Shown: positions 23,556 through 32,107, numbered from the stretch's first letter. The stretch: DNA of 64,000 nucleotides from Sinomonas sp. ASV486 (GCF_030908215.1 NZ_JAVFJK010000002.1:372001-436000), one strand, 5' to 3'. Numbers and translations are program-made. The notes: generated by a model not told the origin, from the letters alone.

Positions 23556-24758
23556 TCAGGGACGGAAGAGCTCCTCGAAAGTGCCGGAGGTGGTCGGCGA
23601 GCAAGTGTTCGCCAGGCAGCCGAGGTGCCACATGTGCTCGATCGTCGAGAGCATCGTGTAGTGGTCGGCCAGCTTGCCTGAGGTCTTGTGCGGACCCTCG
23701 GCCGAGTTGATCACGATGAACGGGGCGTCGCCTCCGCCGAGGACGGCCGGGGTGGTGCCGCCGGGGGTGCTCACGCCCACCGGGCTGCCCGGGCCGCCGG
23801 ACGAACCGGAGTAGTCGTTCTCGTCCCAGACGAGCACAATGCTCGACTTGGTGGTCTTCCAGGTCTCGGAGTCCATGATCTGGGAGACCTGCTGCTTGAC
23901 GTAGGCGTCACCCATCTGGATGGCACCGTGGTCGAGGCCCGACGCCGGGTAGCCGCACTGCGGCTCACCGATGAGCGCCGCGCTTGACGGGGAGATGCCA
24001 TGCATATCGTGGCACTGGTTGGGGCTGACCCAGACGAAGTCCGGGACGTTGCCCGTCTTGAGGTCGTTGGCAAGGTTGTGCTCCAGCGGAACGATCTTCT
24101 GCAGGCGTTCCGGCGAGTTCACGATGTCCGAGAAGTACATGAACGGGTTGTGCTTCTGCGCGTACAGCTTGACGGTCTTCCCCTGGACGACCGGGGCGAA
24201 CTCGACGTTGGATCCGGCCTGCGGCAGGTTCTCCATGTAGGCCTTCCACGTCTTCCCGCTCTCCTCGAGCTGGTCGACGATGGTGCGGCCCGAGAACATG
24301 TGCGGCGTGGCCGTGGAGCTGGCAACCTGCGCCGGGGTGAGGAACGCGCCAAGCTGGTCCTCTCCAGGGCCGGGGATGAACTCCTCCGGGGCGCACTTCA
24401 CCGTGGTCCCGGCCTTGCAGTCGTCCCAGATGCCCTGGAAGTCACCGGAGATGGCGGCCAGGTAGTTCGTGAGGCTGGGGTGGGTCACGCCGTGGTAGTT
24501 CGAGTCCGTGTTGTAGCGCTCGGCCAGCGAGGTGATGTAGGGCGCGTCGGCGGTGTTGCCGATGATCTGGTCGCGACCGTGGTTCTCCATCATGATCACG
24601 AAGACGTGGTCGGGGCCGCTGGCCGCGTTCGAGCCGGCGTTGCTGGCCGACGGGCTCGCCGTCGCGGCGACCGCAACGGTGCCGGTGAGCGCCACGGCCG
24701 CGGTCACGGCCGCCACGACGGCGCCGGCGCGGCGGTTAAGCACGCTGAAGCTTCGCAT
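23556..24758 (-). CDS. Secreted phosphoesterase (phospholipase C/acid phosphatase family)
   Basis: A signal peptide with an NRRAGAVVAAV basic start and an alanine-rich core is followed by a phosphoesterase domain. DHVFVIMMENHGRDQIIGN carries the conserved ENH metal/nucleophile region. Later come VTHPSLTNYLAAISGDFQGI, IVLVWDENDYSG and a C-terminal DHYTMLSTIEHMWHLGCL. The 400-residue length fits AcpA/phospholipase-C-like enzymes. It should hydrolyse phosphate esters outside the cell. The ATG at 24758 has GAGAGGAAG upstream. The upstream region is shared with the LacI-family gene and contains its operators, so it may fall under the same control. Confidence 0.88.
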   Translation of the reverse strand: MRSFSVLNRRAGAVVAAVTAAVALTGTVAVAATASPSASNAGSNAASGPDHVFVIMMENHGRDQIIGNTADAPYITSLAERYNTDSNYHGVTHPSLTNYLAAISGDFQGIWDDCKAGTTVKCAPEEFIPGPGEDQLGAFLTPAQVASSTATPHMFSGRTIVDQLEESGKTWKAYMENLPQAGSNVEFAPVVQGKTVKLYAQKHNPFMYFSDIVNSPERLQKIVPLEHNLANDLKTGNVPDFVWVSPNQCHDMHGISPSSAALIGEPQCGYPASGLDHGAIQMGDAYVKQQVSQIMDSETWKTTKSSIVLVWDENDYSGSSGGPGSPVGVSTPGGTTPAVLGGGDAPFIVINSAEGPHKTSGKLADHYTMLSTIEHMWHLGCLANTCSPTTSGTFEELFRP

Positions 24759-24880
24759 GTTCTTCCTCTCAGGTTGGCCCCGGGCCCGGAGCACCACGCC
24801 TATAAGTACTGCCCCACCTTGGAAGGAGCCTTGGAGAATCGCGACCCGCCGCCGACCTGAGGGTTAACTCTCGGAGAATC

Positions 24881-24914
24881 TGTTTCTGCAACGGCTTGAC
24901 GTGTTGCAGAAACG
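24881..24914. promoter_or_regulatory. Paired LacI-type operators TGTTTC-T-GCAACG and TGTTGC-A-GAAACG before the LacI-family gene
   Basis: Two 13-mers (24881-24893 and 24902-24914) are 21 bp apart centre to centre, as in the pair at 19048-19081. On the plus strand TTGACG and CAATCT are spaced 17 bp with the second operator between them. On the minus strand a TTGACA box faces the phosphoesterase gene. The surrounding DNA (TGACGTGTTGCAG through GTCAATC) is nearly identical at the two loci, which suggests a duplicated control region. Confidence 0.78.
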
Positions 24915-24979
24915 ATGTCAATCTTGAGTGGTCGGGCTGTGATGCCGACCACAGGAATGATCCGAACGAGGAGGTTCAC

Positions 24980-25957
24980 ATGGCCACGATCGCCGACATC
25001 GCGCAGGCCGCCGGCGTGTCGAAGTCCACCGTGTCCCGCTCGTTCACGCGCCCCGACTCAGTCAACGCCGAGACCCGCGAGCGCGTCCTCGTCGTCGCAG
25101 AGCAGCTGGGGTACACCGCGGTCCCTGCGAAGGCCGAGACCACCGGAACCATCGCGCTGTTCATCCCGGACATCGCGAACCCCTACTACCCGCCGCTCGT
25201 CAAGGCCGTCCAGGCGGCCTGCCAGCGGCAGTCGCTCTCGCTCCTCGTCATCGACGGCGAGGACGATCCCGAAGCGGACGCCGAGGAGCTCGAGCGGATC
25301 ATCGGTCGGGTGGACGGCGCCCTGGTGTTCGCGCCGAGGCTCGACGCCGAGCGCCTCCGTGCACTCGACGCCGTCGCCCCCGTTGTCCTCATCAACCACG
25401 TTGCCGAGGGCCTCCCCTCGGTGGTCCTCTCGGCGCCCGAGGGCGCGCGCCAGGCGGTCGAGCACCTTGCGGCGCTCGGGCACCGGGCCGTCGGGTACCT
25501 CGCAAGCCGCGAGGACAACTACTCGTCGCGGGTCCGACTCGCGGCTGCGGAGGAGGCCGCCGATCACCTCGGCGTCACCCTCCGCGTGCTCACCCACGCC
25601 GAGCCCACCTACACGGCCGGCGTGCGCGGCGGGGACCTCGTCCTCGCCGAGCCTGTCACGGCAGTGATCGCGCACAACGACCTCATGGCCTTCGGGTGCA
25701 TGAACCGGCTCATCGACCGTGGGATGACCGTGGGCAAGGACATCAGTGTCATCGGCTTCGACGACATCTGGCTCGCCTCCGCCTCCCGGCCCACCCTCAC
25801 CACGGTGAGCACACCGTACGAGCGGGGCGGCGCCGTCGCCCTCCGCATGCTCACGGAACGGATCGGCGACCCCGACCGGCCCGTGAGCACCGTGCACCTC
25901 TCCGGCGACCTCGTGGTGCGCAACAGCACCGGGCCAGCGCCGGCCCAGCTGGACTGA
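24980..25957 (+). CDS. LacI-family repressor, predicted regulator of quinate/shikimate genes
   Basis: The 325-residue protein starts with the LacI helix-turn-helix MATIADIAQAAGVSKSTVSR and hinge. A periplasmic-binding-protein-like sensor follows (IALFIPDIANPYYPPLVKAVQ, LGHRAVGYLASREDNYSSRVR, VIGFDDIWLASASRPTLTTVS). GAGGAGG sits seven bases before the ATG. The downstream gene encodes a ShiA-like transporter, and the operators at its own promoter recur before qsuD-qsuB. It is therefore inferred to repress uptake and catabolism of quinate/shikimate and itself. In Corynebacterium the analogous QsuR is LysR-type, so the control logic differs. Confidence 0.9.
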   Translation: MATIADIAQAAGVSKSTVSRSFTRPDSVNAETRERVLVVAEQLGYTAVPAKAETTGTIALFIPDIANPYYPPLVKAVQAACQRQSLSLLVIDGEDDPEADAEELERIIGRVDGALVFAPRLDAERLRALDAVAPVVLINHVAEGLPSVVLSAPEGARQAVEHLAALGHRAVGYLASREDNYSSRVRLAAAEEAADHLGVTLRVLTHAEPTYTAGVRGGDLVLAEPVTAVIAHNDLMAFGCMNRLIDRGMTVGKDISVIGFDDIWLASASRPTLTTVSTPYERGGAVALRMLTERIGDPDRPVSTVHLSGDLVVRNSTGPAPAQLD

Positions 25958-26019
25958 CGCGCCACACGCGCTTCCCACCTCCTCCCCCGCATCCGATCCA
26001 CACACGAAAGGCGAGCTCC

Positions 26020-27381
26020 ATGACGAAGCTCTCCGGCAACCCAGCCACTGCCGATACGGACCTCACGACACCCGCCGAGCAGGCGAACAGGCTCCGGCGC
26101 GCCAAGAAGGCCGCGCTCGCGGCGTTCCTCGGCGGCGCCCTCGAGTACTACGACTTCTTCGTGTACGCCACGGCGGCGTCGCTCGTGTTCTCGAAGATCT
26201 TCTTCCCGGCGGGTGACCCCGTCGTAGCGCAGATCTCCTCCTTCGCGACCTTCGGCGTCGCCTACGTCGCGCGGCCGTTCGGCGCGATCTTCTTCGGCCA
26301 CCTCGGCGACCGGATCGGCCGCAAGAACACGCTCGTCCTGACGCTCGTGCTCATGGGCGCCTCGACGTTCCTCATCGGCGCACTGCCGGACTTCCGCGCG
26401 GTCGGCTACCTCGCGCCGGTTCTGCTCGTGGTGCTCCGCCTGCTCCAGGGCCTCTCCGCCGGCGCCGAGACCGCGGGTGCCTCCGCGCTGACGATGGAGG
26501 AGTCCCCTGTGGGGCGCCGCGCGTTCTTCCCCTCGTTCTCAATGAGCGGCATCTCCACCGGCATCGTGCTCGCCTCGCTCGTGTTCCTCCCCGTCGCGGC
26601 CATGTCCGAAGCCGACAGGTTCGCCTGGGGCTGGCGCATCCCGTTCTGGTCCTCGATCGTTGTCCTCATCGTCGCGTACCTCGTGCGCCGCACGCTCGAG
26701 GAGCCCATCGTCTTCGAGGAGAAGGCCCAGCACCACGACCTCGTGAAGCTCCCCTTCATCGAGATGTTCAAGACCCACCCGGCGCAGTTCGTCCAGGTTG
26801 CCCTCATGTCCTTCGAGACGGTCACGAACACGTTCATGCAGTCGTTCGGCCTGGCGTACGCCGTCTCCGTGGGCATCCCGGCACCGACGATGCTGTGGGT
26901 GAGCATCCTCGGCAACGTCATCGCCATCGCGACGCAGCCGCTCAGCGCACGGTTCGCCGACAAGTTCGGCCGCAAGCCGATCTTCATCGCGGGCATCATC
27001 GGCTCCGGCATCCTCATCTTCATCTACTTCTCCGCGATTTCGACGGCGAACATCCCGCTCGTCTTCGTGGTCTCGACCCTCATCACTGCGGGCACCTACG
27101 CGATGTCCAACGCGATCTACCCGGCCTGGTTCGCCGAGCTGTTCAACGTCCGCGTCCGCTACTCGGGCATGGCGTTCGGCCTGCAGATCGGCATCCTGTG
27201 CGCCGGCTTCACCCCGCTGATCGGCACCGCCCTCGTGGGCGGCGTGGCCGCAAACTGGGGCCCGGCGGCCTGGATCGTGGCCGGCTCGACGGTCCTGGCC
27301 CTCATCGGCGCCATCTGGGCCCGTGAGACGTACAAGACCCCGATCCACGAGCTCGGAAACAAGGTGGGCGGTTCGAAGTAG
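26020..27381 (+). CDS. shiA: MHS-family transporter, likely shikimate/quinate importer
   Basis: The 453-residue 12-helix protein carries MHS signatures GGALEYYDFFVYATAASLVF, GAIFFGHLGDRIGRKNTLVLTL and LLQGLSAGAETAGASALTMEE, and late motif AMSNAIYPAWFAELFNVRVRYSG. The family includes ShiA and other carboxylate importers. Specificity is inferred from its place directly after the LacI-family gene that shares operators with the qsuD-qsuB operon. AAAGG precedes the ATG. A strong hairpin terminator follows the stop. Confidence 0.82.
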   Translation: MTKLSGNPATADTDLTTPAEQANRLRRAKKAALAAFLGGALEYYDFFVYATAASLVFSKIFFPAGDPVVAQISSFATFGVAYVARPFGAIFFGHLGDRIGRKNTLVLTLVLMGASTFLIGALPDFRAVGYLAPVLLVVLRLLQGLSAGAETAGASALTMEESPVGRRAFFPSFSMSGISTGIVLASLVFLPVAAMSEADRFAWGWRIPFWSSIVVLIVAYLVRRTLEEPIVFEEKAQHHDLVKLPFIEMFKTHPAQFVQVALMSFETVTNTFMQSFGLAYAVSVGIPAPTMLWVSILGNVIAIATQPLSARFADKFGRKPIFIAGIIGSGILIFIYFSAISTANIPLVFVVSTLITAGTYAMSNAIYPAWFAELFNVRVRYSGMAFGLQIGILCAGFTPLIGTALVGGVAANWGPAAWIVAGSTVLALIGAIWARETYKTPIHELGNKVGGSK

Positions 27382-27401
27382 GGTCTGCTCCCTCAAGCAC
27401 A

Positions 27402-27446
27402 CGGATCTGGCTCCTCAACGGCACTCCCGTTGAGGAGCCAGATCCG
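27402..27446 (+). terminator. Strong intrinsic terminator after the MHS transporter
   Basis: A perfect 20-bp stem (27402-27421 with 27427-27446) closes a CACTC loop and is followed by TTCTGTT. It ends the LacI-transporter operon. Confidence 0.85.
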
Positions 27447-27524
27447 TTCTGTTCGGGGGTCCAAGTGCGACACGGAGGTCAGCTTCCCGCTCTCGGTCCC
27501 GCCGCATGCCTACGGTGGAGCGCT

Positions 27525-28223
27525 ATGAATCGTCCCAAGCGCCTGATCGTTGCCGTCCTCTGGCTCGCCGCTGCCGCCGTCCTGTTCGTCGCCCTCGATG
27601 CCTGCGGCGGCCGATCGTCGTCGGCCTCACCGTCGTCGGCCCCACCATCGTCGGCATCCACGGCCGGCCGCGTGCGGTCGTCGGCCGGTGATTCGGGCCC
27701 AGTCGTGGCCGCGGGCCACGGGTGGACGGACGCGAGCGGGATCGAAGGGCCCATGCCCGCCGCGGGGACGTGCCACGTACGCTGGACCGATGCGCACGAG
27801 CCGCTCCCGGACCCGTCCTGCACGCCGGGCGCCATCGACACGGCGGTGACCCAAGCCAACCTCCCCCAGACGGTCTGCCGCAGCGGCGGCTACACGACAA
27901 GCGTGCGCCCGCCGGCCGGGATCACGGACAAGGCGAAGACGAAGATCATGGCCGCGTACGGTATCCCCGCCGAACAGGTTGGCGACTACGAACTCGACCA
28001 CCTCGTCCCCCTGGCCGACGGGGGCGCGTCCGACATCCGGAACCTCTGGCCCGAGCCGAACATCTTCGCGTCCGCGAAGCACTCCACGTCCGCCTTCGTG
28101 CACAACGACAAGGACCAGACCGAGCAGGACGCCTTCTCGGCGCTGTGCGCCGGACGGGCCACACTGTCCGCGATCCAGACGACGATGTCCACGGACTGGA
28201 CCGCCGGCCACTACACCGGCTAA
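27525..28223 (+). CDS. Exported HNH-type lipoprotein
   Basis: The N-terminus has a basic start, an alanine-rich hydrophobic stretch and a lipobox-like LDAC with Cys27. A Ser/Pro linker of about 40 residues follows, encoded by repetitive TCGTCGGC-like DNA. The C-terminal part has ELDHLVPLADGGASDIRNLWPEP, the His-His/Asn core of HNH proteins found in secreted actinobacterial nuclease-like proteins, with four cysteines likely in disulfides (CHV, SCTP, VCRS, LCAG). It may act as an exported nuclease; the activity is inferred. GTGGAG lies five bases before the ATG. Confidence 0.75.
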   Translation: MNRPKRLIVAVLWLAAAAVLFVALDACGGRSSSASPSSAPPSSASTAGRVRSSAGDSGPVVAAGHGWTDASGIEGPMPAAGTCHVRWTDAHEPLPDPSCTPGAIDTAVTQANLPQTVCRSGGYTTSVRPPAGITDKAKTKIMAAYGIPAEQVGDYELDHLVPLADGGASDIRNLWPEPNIFASAKHSTSAFVHNDKDQTEQDAFSALCAGRATLSAIQTTMSTDWTAGHYTG

Positions 28224-28363
28224 GGCGCTGCCGATGCAGGGGGCCGCCTTCGGAGTCCACCTTCGGAGTCCCGGGCGGACGGCGCCTACGCGCGTCGCCG
28301 GCTGCTACCGCGGACGCGGCCCCTATGCTGAGGCCATCATCAACGCTGCTCCGAGGTGGACCC

Positions 28364-29221
28364 ATGGCGCGCAGGCTCTTCGGCGAGATTCACCCCATCA
28401 CGTATCGGATTTCGGTTGCCAAAGGCAGATTCCTGAGGAATGTGAGTGACCTTCGGCCTTCCCTGCACTTGGCGAAGACCCGCGATCAGGCCGATCTTCC
28501 CGTGGTGGTCTATCGGCACAATTCCCTCATCCGGCGGCGTCTGGGCAATGTCAATCCCGAATTGCAGGACAACAAGGCGGTGAGCCTGTCCATCGCGGCA
28601 CCCAAAGTCGACGGCGTGCTGATCCGCCCCGGAGAGGTCTTCTCGTTCTGGAAGCTCGTCGGGCCGGTGAGCGCCCGGCGAGGCTACCGGGAAGGCCTGA
28701 CCATCGACCATGACCAGGCTGCGAGCGGGATCGGCGGCGGCATGTGCCAATTCACCAACCTCATCCACTGGATGGTGCTGCACACGCCCTTGGAAATCGT
28801 GGAGCACCACCACCATTCCGGGCTTGACCTCTTCCCGGATTTCAATCGCCAGATCCCGTTCGGCACAGGAACGTCGATTGTGTACAACTATCTGGACTAC
28901 CGATTCCGGAATCCGACCTCGCAGGCGTTCCAGCTGCGCGTGTCAGTCGGCGACGACTACCTTTCCGGCGAGCTCCGCACGGAGTCGGCACTCCCCCTGA
29001 AGTACCACATCCACGAACAGGATTCCTGTTTCTTCCGGCACGACGGCAGCGTCTATCGCCACAATTCCATCCACCGGACGGCGCGGGACAAGCGGACGGG
29101 CCTCGAGGTGATGCGCCAGCACCTCTCGACCAACACCGCCTTGGTCTGCTACCCGGAGGATCTCGTCCGGCTCCCCATCCTCGACGAACGCCCCACTAGG
29201 GCCGTCGTGGAGGCGCGCTGA
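28364..29221 (+). CDS. VanW family protein
   Basis: The 285-residue protein matches VanW: VYRHNSLIRRRLGNVNPELQ, GVLIRPGEVFSFWKLVGPVSARRGYREGL, GGGMCQFTNLIHWMVLHTPLEIVEHHHHS and YNYLDYRFRN. VanW occurs in some vancomycin-resistance clusters but is widespread elsewhere, and its biochemical role is unknown. There is no van cluster here. It has no clear signal peptide. GAGGTGG precedes the ATG. Confidence 0.88.
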   Translation: MARRLFGEIHPITYRISVAKGRFLRNVSDLRPSLHLAKTRDQADLPVVVYRHNSLIRRRLGNVNPELQDNKAVSLSIAAPKVDGVLIRPGEVFSFWKLVGPVSARRGYREGLTIDHDQAASGIGGGMCQFTNLIHWMVLHTPLEIVEHHHHSGLDLFPDFNRQIPFGTGTSIVYNYLDYRFRNPTSQAFQLRVSVGDDYLSGELRTESALPLKYHIHEQDSCFFRHDGSVYRHNSIHRTARDKRTGLEVMRQHLSTNTALVCYPEDLVRLPILDERPTRAVVEAR

Positions 29222-29249
29222 CCGGCGCACTGACCCCTAGCCGCAGGTC

Positions 29250-29741
29250 CTACGACGCCTGGACGGCGATCCCCCCGAGCCACGTCCGGTTGACCTCGCG
29301 GGCTTCGGCCTCGAGCAGGCCGCCCTCCACCTCGATGCCCACCGCGCGCAGCGTCTCTGCCCCACCCTGGGCCAGCGGATTCGGGTCCGAGAGCGCGTAG
29401 ACCACGCGGCTCACGCCGGCCTTGATGAGTGCCTGGGCGCACGGCCCGGTGCGCCCGGTGTGGTTGCACGGCTCGAGGGTCACGATCGCCGTCGTGCCAC
29501 GGGCCGCCTCCCCGGCGCGGGAAAGGGCGTCGGCCTCTGCGTGGGCCGTCCCGGCGCCGCGATGGAAGCCCTCGGCGACCACCTCGCCGTCGTGCGCGAG
29601 GAGCACGCAGCCCACGCGCGGATTCGGACCCAGCGGCACGCCCGGGGTTGCGGCGAGCCGCAGCGCCCGGCTCATCGCCTCGGATTCGGTATAGCGCACG
29701 ACGCCGGTCGCGGCCTCCGCGGCGGACAGCACCTCCGTCAC
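29250..29741 (-). CDS. ribD: RibD-type deaminase domain protein (no reductase domain)
   Basis: The 163-residue protein has the cytidine-deaminase-like zinc site: HAEADAL (histidine ligand and catalytic Glu) and PCNHTGRTGPC (two cysteine ligands). The PNPRVGCVLLAHDGEVVAEGFHRGAGTAHAE stretch is specific to diaminohydroxyphosphoribosylaminopyrimidine deaminases. Full RibD proteins have about 200 more residues with an NADPH reductase domain, which is absent here; the gene ends 160 residues in, with no sign of a frameshift. It overlaps ribA as ATGA, so it acts on the product made by RibA. Confidence 0.85.
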   Translation of the reverse strand: MTEVLSAAEAATGVVRYTESEAMSRALRLAATPGVPLGPNPRVGCVLLAHDGEVVAEGFHRGAGTAHAEADALSRAGEAARGTTAIVTLEPCNHTGRTGPCAQALIKAGVSRVVYALSDPNPLAQGGAETLRAVGIEVEGGLLEAEAREVNRTWLGGIAVQAS

Positions 29742-30442
29742 GCGCTCACCGCCATGGCGAGCGCTGCGTCGAGGTCGATGCTGTGGGCCGTGTGGTCCCG
29801 CTTGGCCGTGAGGTAGCGGACGTTGGCCTCGGAGAGGTGCACGCCCGTGGGAATGCGCTCGGCGACCCGGATGCCGAGGCCCTCGAGCTGGGCGGCCTTG
29901 TCCGGGTTGTTGCTCAGGAGCCGGATGCTCTCGACGCCGACGGCGCGCAGCATCTGGGCGGCCGCGGTGTAGTCGCGCTCGTCCTCGCCGTGGCCGAGGG
30001 CCGTGTTCGCCTCGTAGGTGTCGAGGCCCTGGTCCTGCAGCGCGTAGGCATCGAGCTTCGCATAGAGGCCGATCCCCCGGCCCTCCTGGCGGAGGTAGAG
30101 CAGGAACCCGCCGGCGTCAGTGATGCGCTCGGCGGCCTCGCGCAGCTGGGGGCCGCAGTCGCAGCGCTGGGAGCCGAAGACGTCTCCCGTGAGGCATTCG
30201 CTGTGCGGGCGGACGAGCGGCGCGGCGGCGTTCGCCGAATCCGAGCCGTTGGCGGCTCTAGTCAGGGCCGCGCGCCAGTCGCCCAGGCCGAGCAGGAGGT
30301 GTTCCTTGCCATCGGCGAGACCGCGGAACGTGAAGACGTCCGCTGTGGTCCGGTATCCGTCGGGGAACTGCAGCGGCACCCGGACTTGGGTGCGGATGGC
30401 CGCCGGGGCGGCGGCGGGGACCCGCAGGGCGGTGGCGGTCAT
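29738..30442 (-). CDS. ribA: GTP cyclohydrolase II
   Basis: The 234-residue protein has the zinc site C-X10-C-X-C in SECLTGDVFGSQRCDCG, the catalytic loop YLRQEGRGIGLYAKL and the C-terminal SNNPDKAAQLEGLGI, all standard for RibA. It converts GTP to the diaminopyrimidine precursor of riboflavin. The DHBP-synthase half found in many bifunctional RibBA proteins is missing. GGAGAT precedes the ATG at 30442. The promoter region contains nested TTGA/TCAA dyads instead of an FMN riboswitch, so control differs from the usual riboflavin operon. Confidence 0.9.
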   Translation of the reverse strand: MTATALRVPAAAPAAIRTQVRVPLQFPDGYRTTADVFTFRGLADGKEHLLLGLGDWRAALTRAANGSDSANAAAPLVRPHSECLTGDVFGSQRCDCGPQLREAAERITDAGGFLLYLRQEGRGIGLYAKLDAYALQDQGLDTYEANTALGHGEDERDYTAAAQMLRAVGVESIRLLSNNPDKAAQLEGLGIRVAERIPTGVHLSEANVRYLTAKRDHTAHSIDLDAALAMAVSA

Positions 30443-30456
30443 GGCATCTCCAATGC

Positions 30457-30501
30457 TTGAATCTTCAATCAACATTACGGACTCTCTGATTGAAGCGTCA
30501 A
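30457..30501. promoter_or_regulatory. Nested dyads TTGA-N4-TCAA (twice) and TTCAATCA/TGATTGAA upstream of ribA
   Basis: TTGAATCTTCAA (30457-30468) and TTGAAGCGTCAA (30490-30501) are copies of one half-site plan 33 bp apart, and they overlap a perfect 8-bp inverted repeat TTCAATCA (30464-30471)/TGATTGAA (30487-30494). On the minus strand TTGACG lies about 18 bp before TAATGT, a plausible promoter covered by these sites. The cognate regulator is unknown. Confidence 0.5.
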
Positions 30502-30662
30502 GCACCCCGGGGTATTCCCGACACAGCGCCCCGCCCAGCCGGAATGCGTCACGCGCGTCAGTTCCTGATCCCATCGACCCCTGCCGGACGAGCATCGGCG
30601 GCGTGTCGCCGATGCGACACGCCGCCGAGCCATACTGATCCGAGCAGGAGAACCCGCGGCCC

Positions 30663-31079
30663 CTACGGGATGTCCAGGATCTCGCTCCTGATGAGGAACC
30701 GCTTCCCCTCCGGAGCCTCGAGGGAGAAGCCGCTCCCCCGGCCCACCACCACATCCACGGTCAGATGGGTGTGGGACCAGTAGTTGAACTGCTCCTTCGA
30801 CATCCAGAACCCGATCTCCCCGCGTCCGGGGAGGTCGAAGACGCCGAGCTGGACGTCGGCATCGCCCGTGAGGAGCTCGCCGGCGGGGTAGCACATGGGC
30901 GCCGACCCGTCGCAGCACCCGCCGGACTGGTGGAACATGAGGGGTCCGTGCCGCTCCCACAGCGAGTCGAGGAGCGTCAAGGCCGGCTCGGTCAGCGCGA
31001 CCCGGGAGAAGTCCTCCCCCGGGCGCACCGGCCTCGCCGCGAGTGCTGCGTTGTGCGCAACCGCACGCTCGGCATCCAT
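30663..31079 (-). CDS. DUF779 protein associated with acetaldehyde/ethanol oxidation
   Basis: The 138-residue protein has the DUF779 core: GPLMFHQSGGCCDGSAPMCYP, GVFDLPGRGEIGFWMSKEQFNYWSHT and SGFSLEAPEGKRFLIRSEI. DUF779 genes typically sit beside acetaldehyde dehydrogenases, but the function is unknown; the clustered cysteines suggest metal binding. It lies five bases after the alcohol dehydrogenase stop and would be the last gene of that operon. Confidence 0.85.
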   Translation of the reverse strand: MDAERAVAHNAALAARPVRPGEDFSRVALTEPALTLLDSLWERHGPLMFHQSGGCCDGSAPMCYPAGELLTGDADVQLGVFDLPGRGEIGFWMSKEQFNYWSHTHLTVDVVVGRGSGFSLEAPEGKRFLIRSEILDIP

Positions 31080-31084
31080 GGCGA

Positions 31085-32107
31085 TCAGTACTTGATGACC
31101 ACGCGGCCGTCGATCTTGGCGTGGTGCATCTCGTCGAAGACCTGGTTGATCTCCTCGAGATCGCGCGTGTGGAACGTCGGGTGGATGAGGCCGCGCGCGT
31201 AGAAGTCGAGCGCTTCCTCGAGGTCCTGGCGCGTCCCGACAATGGAGCCACGGATCGTCAGGCCCTTGAGCACGATGTCGAAGATCGGGGCCGGGAAGTC
31301 GCCCGGGGGCAGGCCGTTGAACACGATGGTCCCGCCCCGGCGGGTCATGCCGATGGCCTGGCCGAACGCGGCCGGGTGCACAGCGGTCACGAGCACGCCG
31401 TGGGCGCCGCCCGTTGCCTTCTGGATGGCCTCGGCCGGGTCCTCGGCGAACGCGTTGACGGTCACCTCGGCTCCGTGCTTCTTCGCGAGCGCGAGCTTCT
31501 CGTCCGCGACGTCGACGGCCGCGACGCGCATGCCCATCGCGACGGCGTACTGCACCGCGATGTGCCCGAGGCCGCCGATGCCCGAGATGACAACCCACTC
31601 GCCGGGGCGGACCTCGGTCTGCTTGAGGCCCTTGTAGACCGTGACGCCGGCGCACAGGACCGGCGCGACCTCGTACGGGTCCGCGCCCTCGGGGACGCGT
31701 GCCGCGAACTTCGTGTCGACGAGCATGTACTCGCCGAACGAGCCGTCCACGCCGTAGCCACCGTTCTGCTGCGACTCGCACAGGGTCTCCCACCCGGTGC
31801 GGCAGTACTCGCAGGTGCCGCACGTGCTCCACAGCCACGCGTTGCCGATCACCTCACCGATGGCAACGTCCGTCACGCCCTCGCCGAGCGCGACGACGGT
31901 GCCGACGCCCTCGTGCCCGGGGACGAGCGGGAGCTTGGGCTTGACGGGCCAGTCGCCCTGCGCGGCGTGGAGGTCGGTGTGGCAGACGCCGCTCGAGATG
32001 AGCTTCACGAGCGCCTGGCCGGGGCCGGGCGTGGGGATCTCGAGCTCGTCGACGGTGAGTTCGTCCCCGAAGGTGTGGACAACGGCGGCCTTGAAGGTGC
32101 TGCTCAT
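31085..32107 (-). CDS. adhA: Zinc-dependent alcohol dehydrogenase (AdhA/AdhP type)
   Basis: The 340-residue medium-chain dehydrogenase has catalytic zinc ligands in SGVCHTDLHAAQGDW and GHEGVG, structural zinc cysteines in CGTCEYCRTGWETLC, and the cofactor motif GIGGLGH. The closest pattern is bacterial ethanol-active AdhP/AdhA. It interconverts ethanol and acetaldehyde with NAD, feeding the aldehyde dehydrogenase encoded upstream. The ATG at 32107 is placed seven bases after GGAG; the ATG two codons earlier is too close to it. A hairpin separates it from the ALDH gene. Confidence 0.92.
   Translation of the reverse strand: MSSTFKAAVVHTFGDELTVDELEIPTPGPGQALVKLISSGVCHTDLHAAQGDWPVKPKLPLVPGHEGVGTVVALGEGVTDVAIGEVIGNAWLWSTCGTCEYCRTGWETLCESQQNGGYGVDGSFGEYMLVDTKFAARVPEGADPYEVAPVLCAGVTVYKGLKQTEVRPGEWVVISGIGGLGHIAVQYAVAMGMRVAAVDVADEKLALAKKHGAEVTVNAFAEDPAEAIQKATGGAHGVLVTAVHPAAFGQAIGMTRRGGTIVFNGLPPGDFPAPIFDIVLKGLTIRGSIVGTRQDLEEALDFYARGLIHPTFHTRDLEEINQVFDEMHHAKIDGRVVIKY

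Noticed and set aside
23556-24758. LacI-type operators as proof that the phosphoesterase belongs to the quinate regulon
   Set aside because: The sites lie between divergent genes, so control of the phosphoesterase is possible but not shown.
30443-30520. FMN riboswitch upstream of ribA
   Set aside because: The conserved FMN aptamer blocks are absent, and the leader before the ATG is too short.
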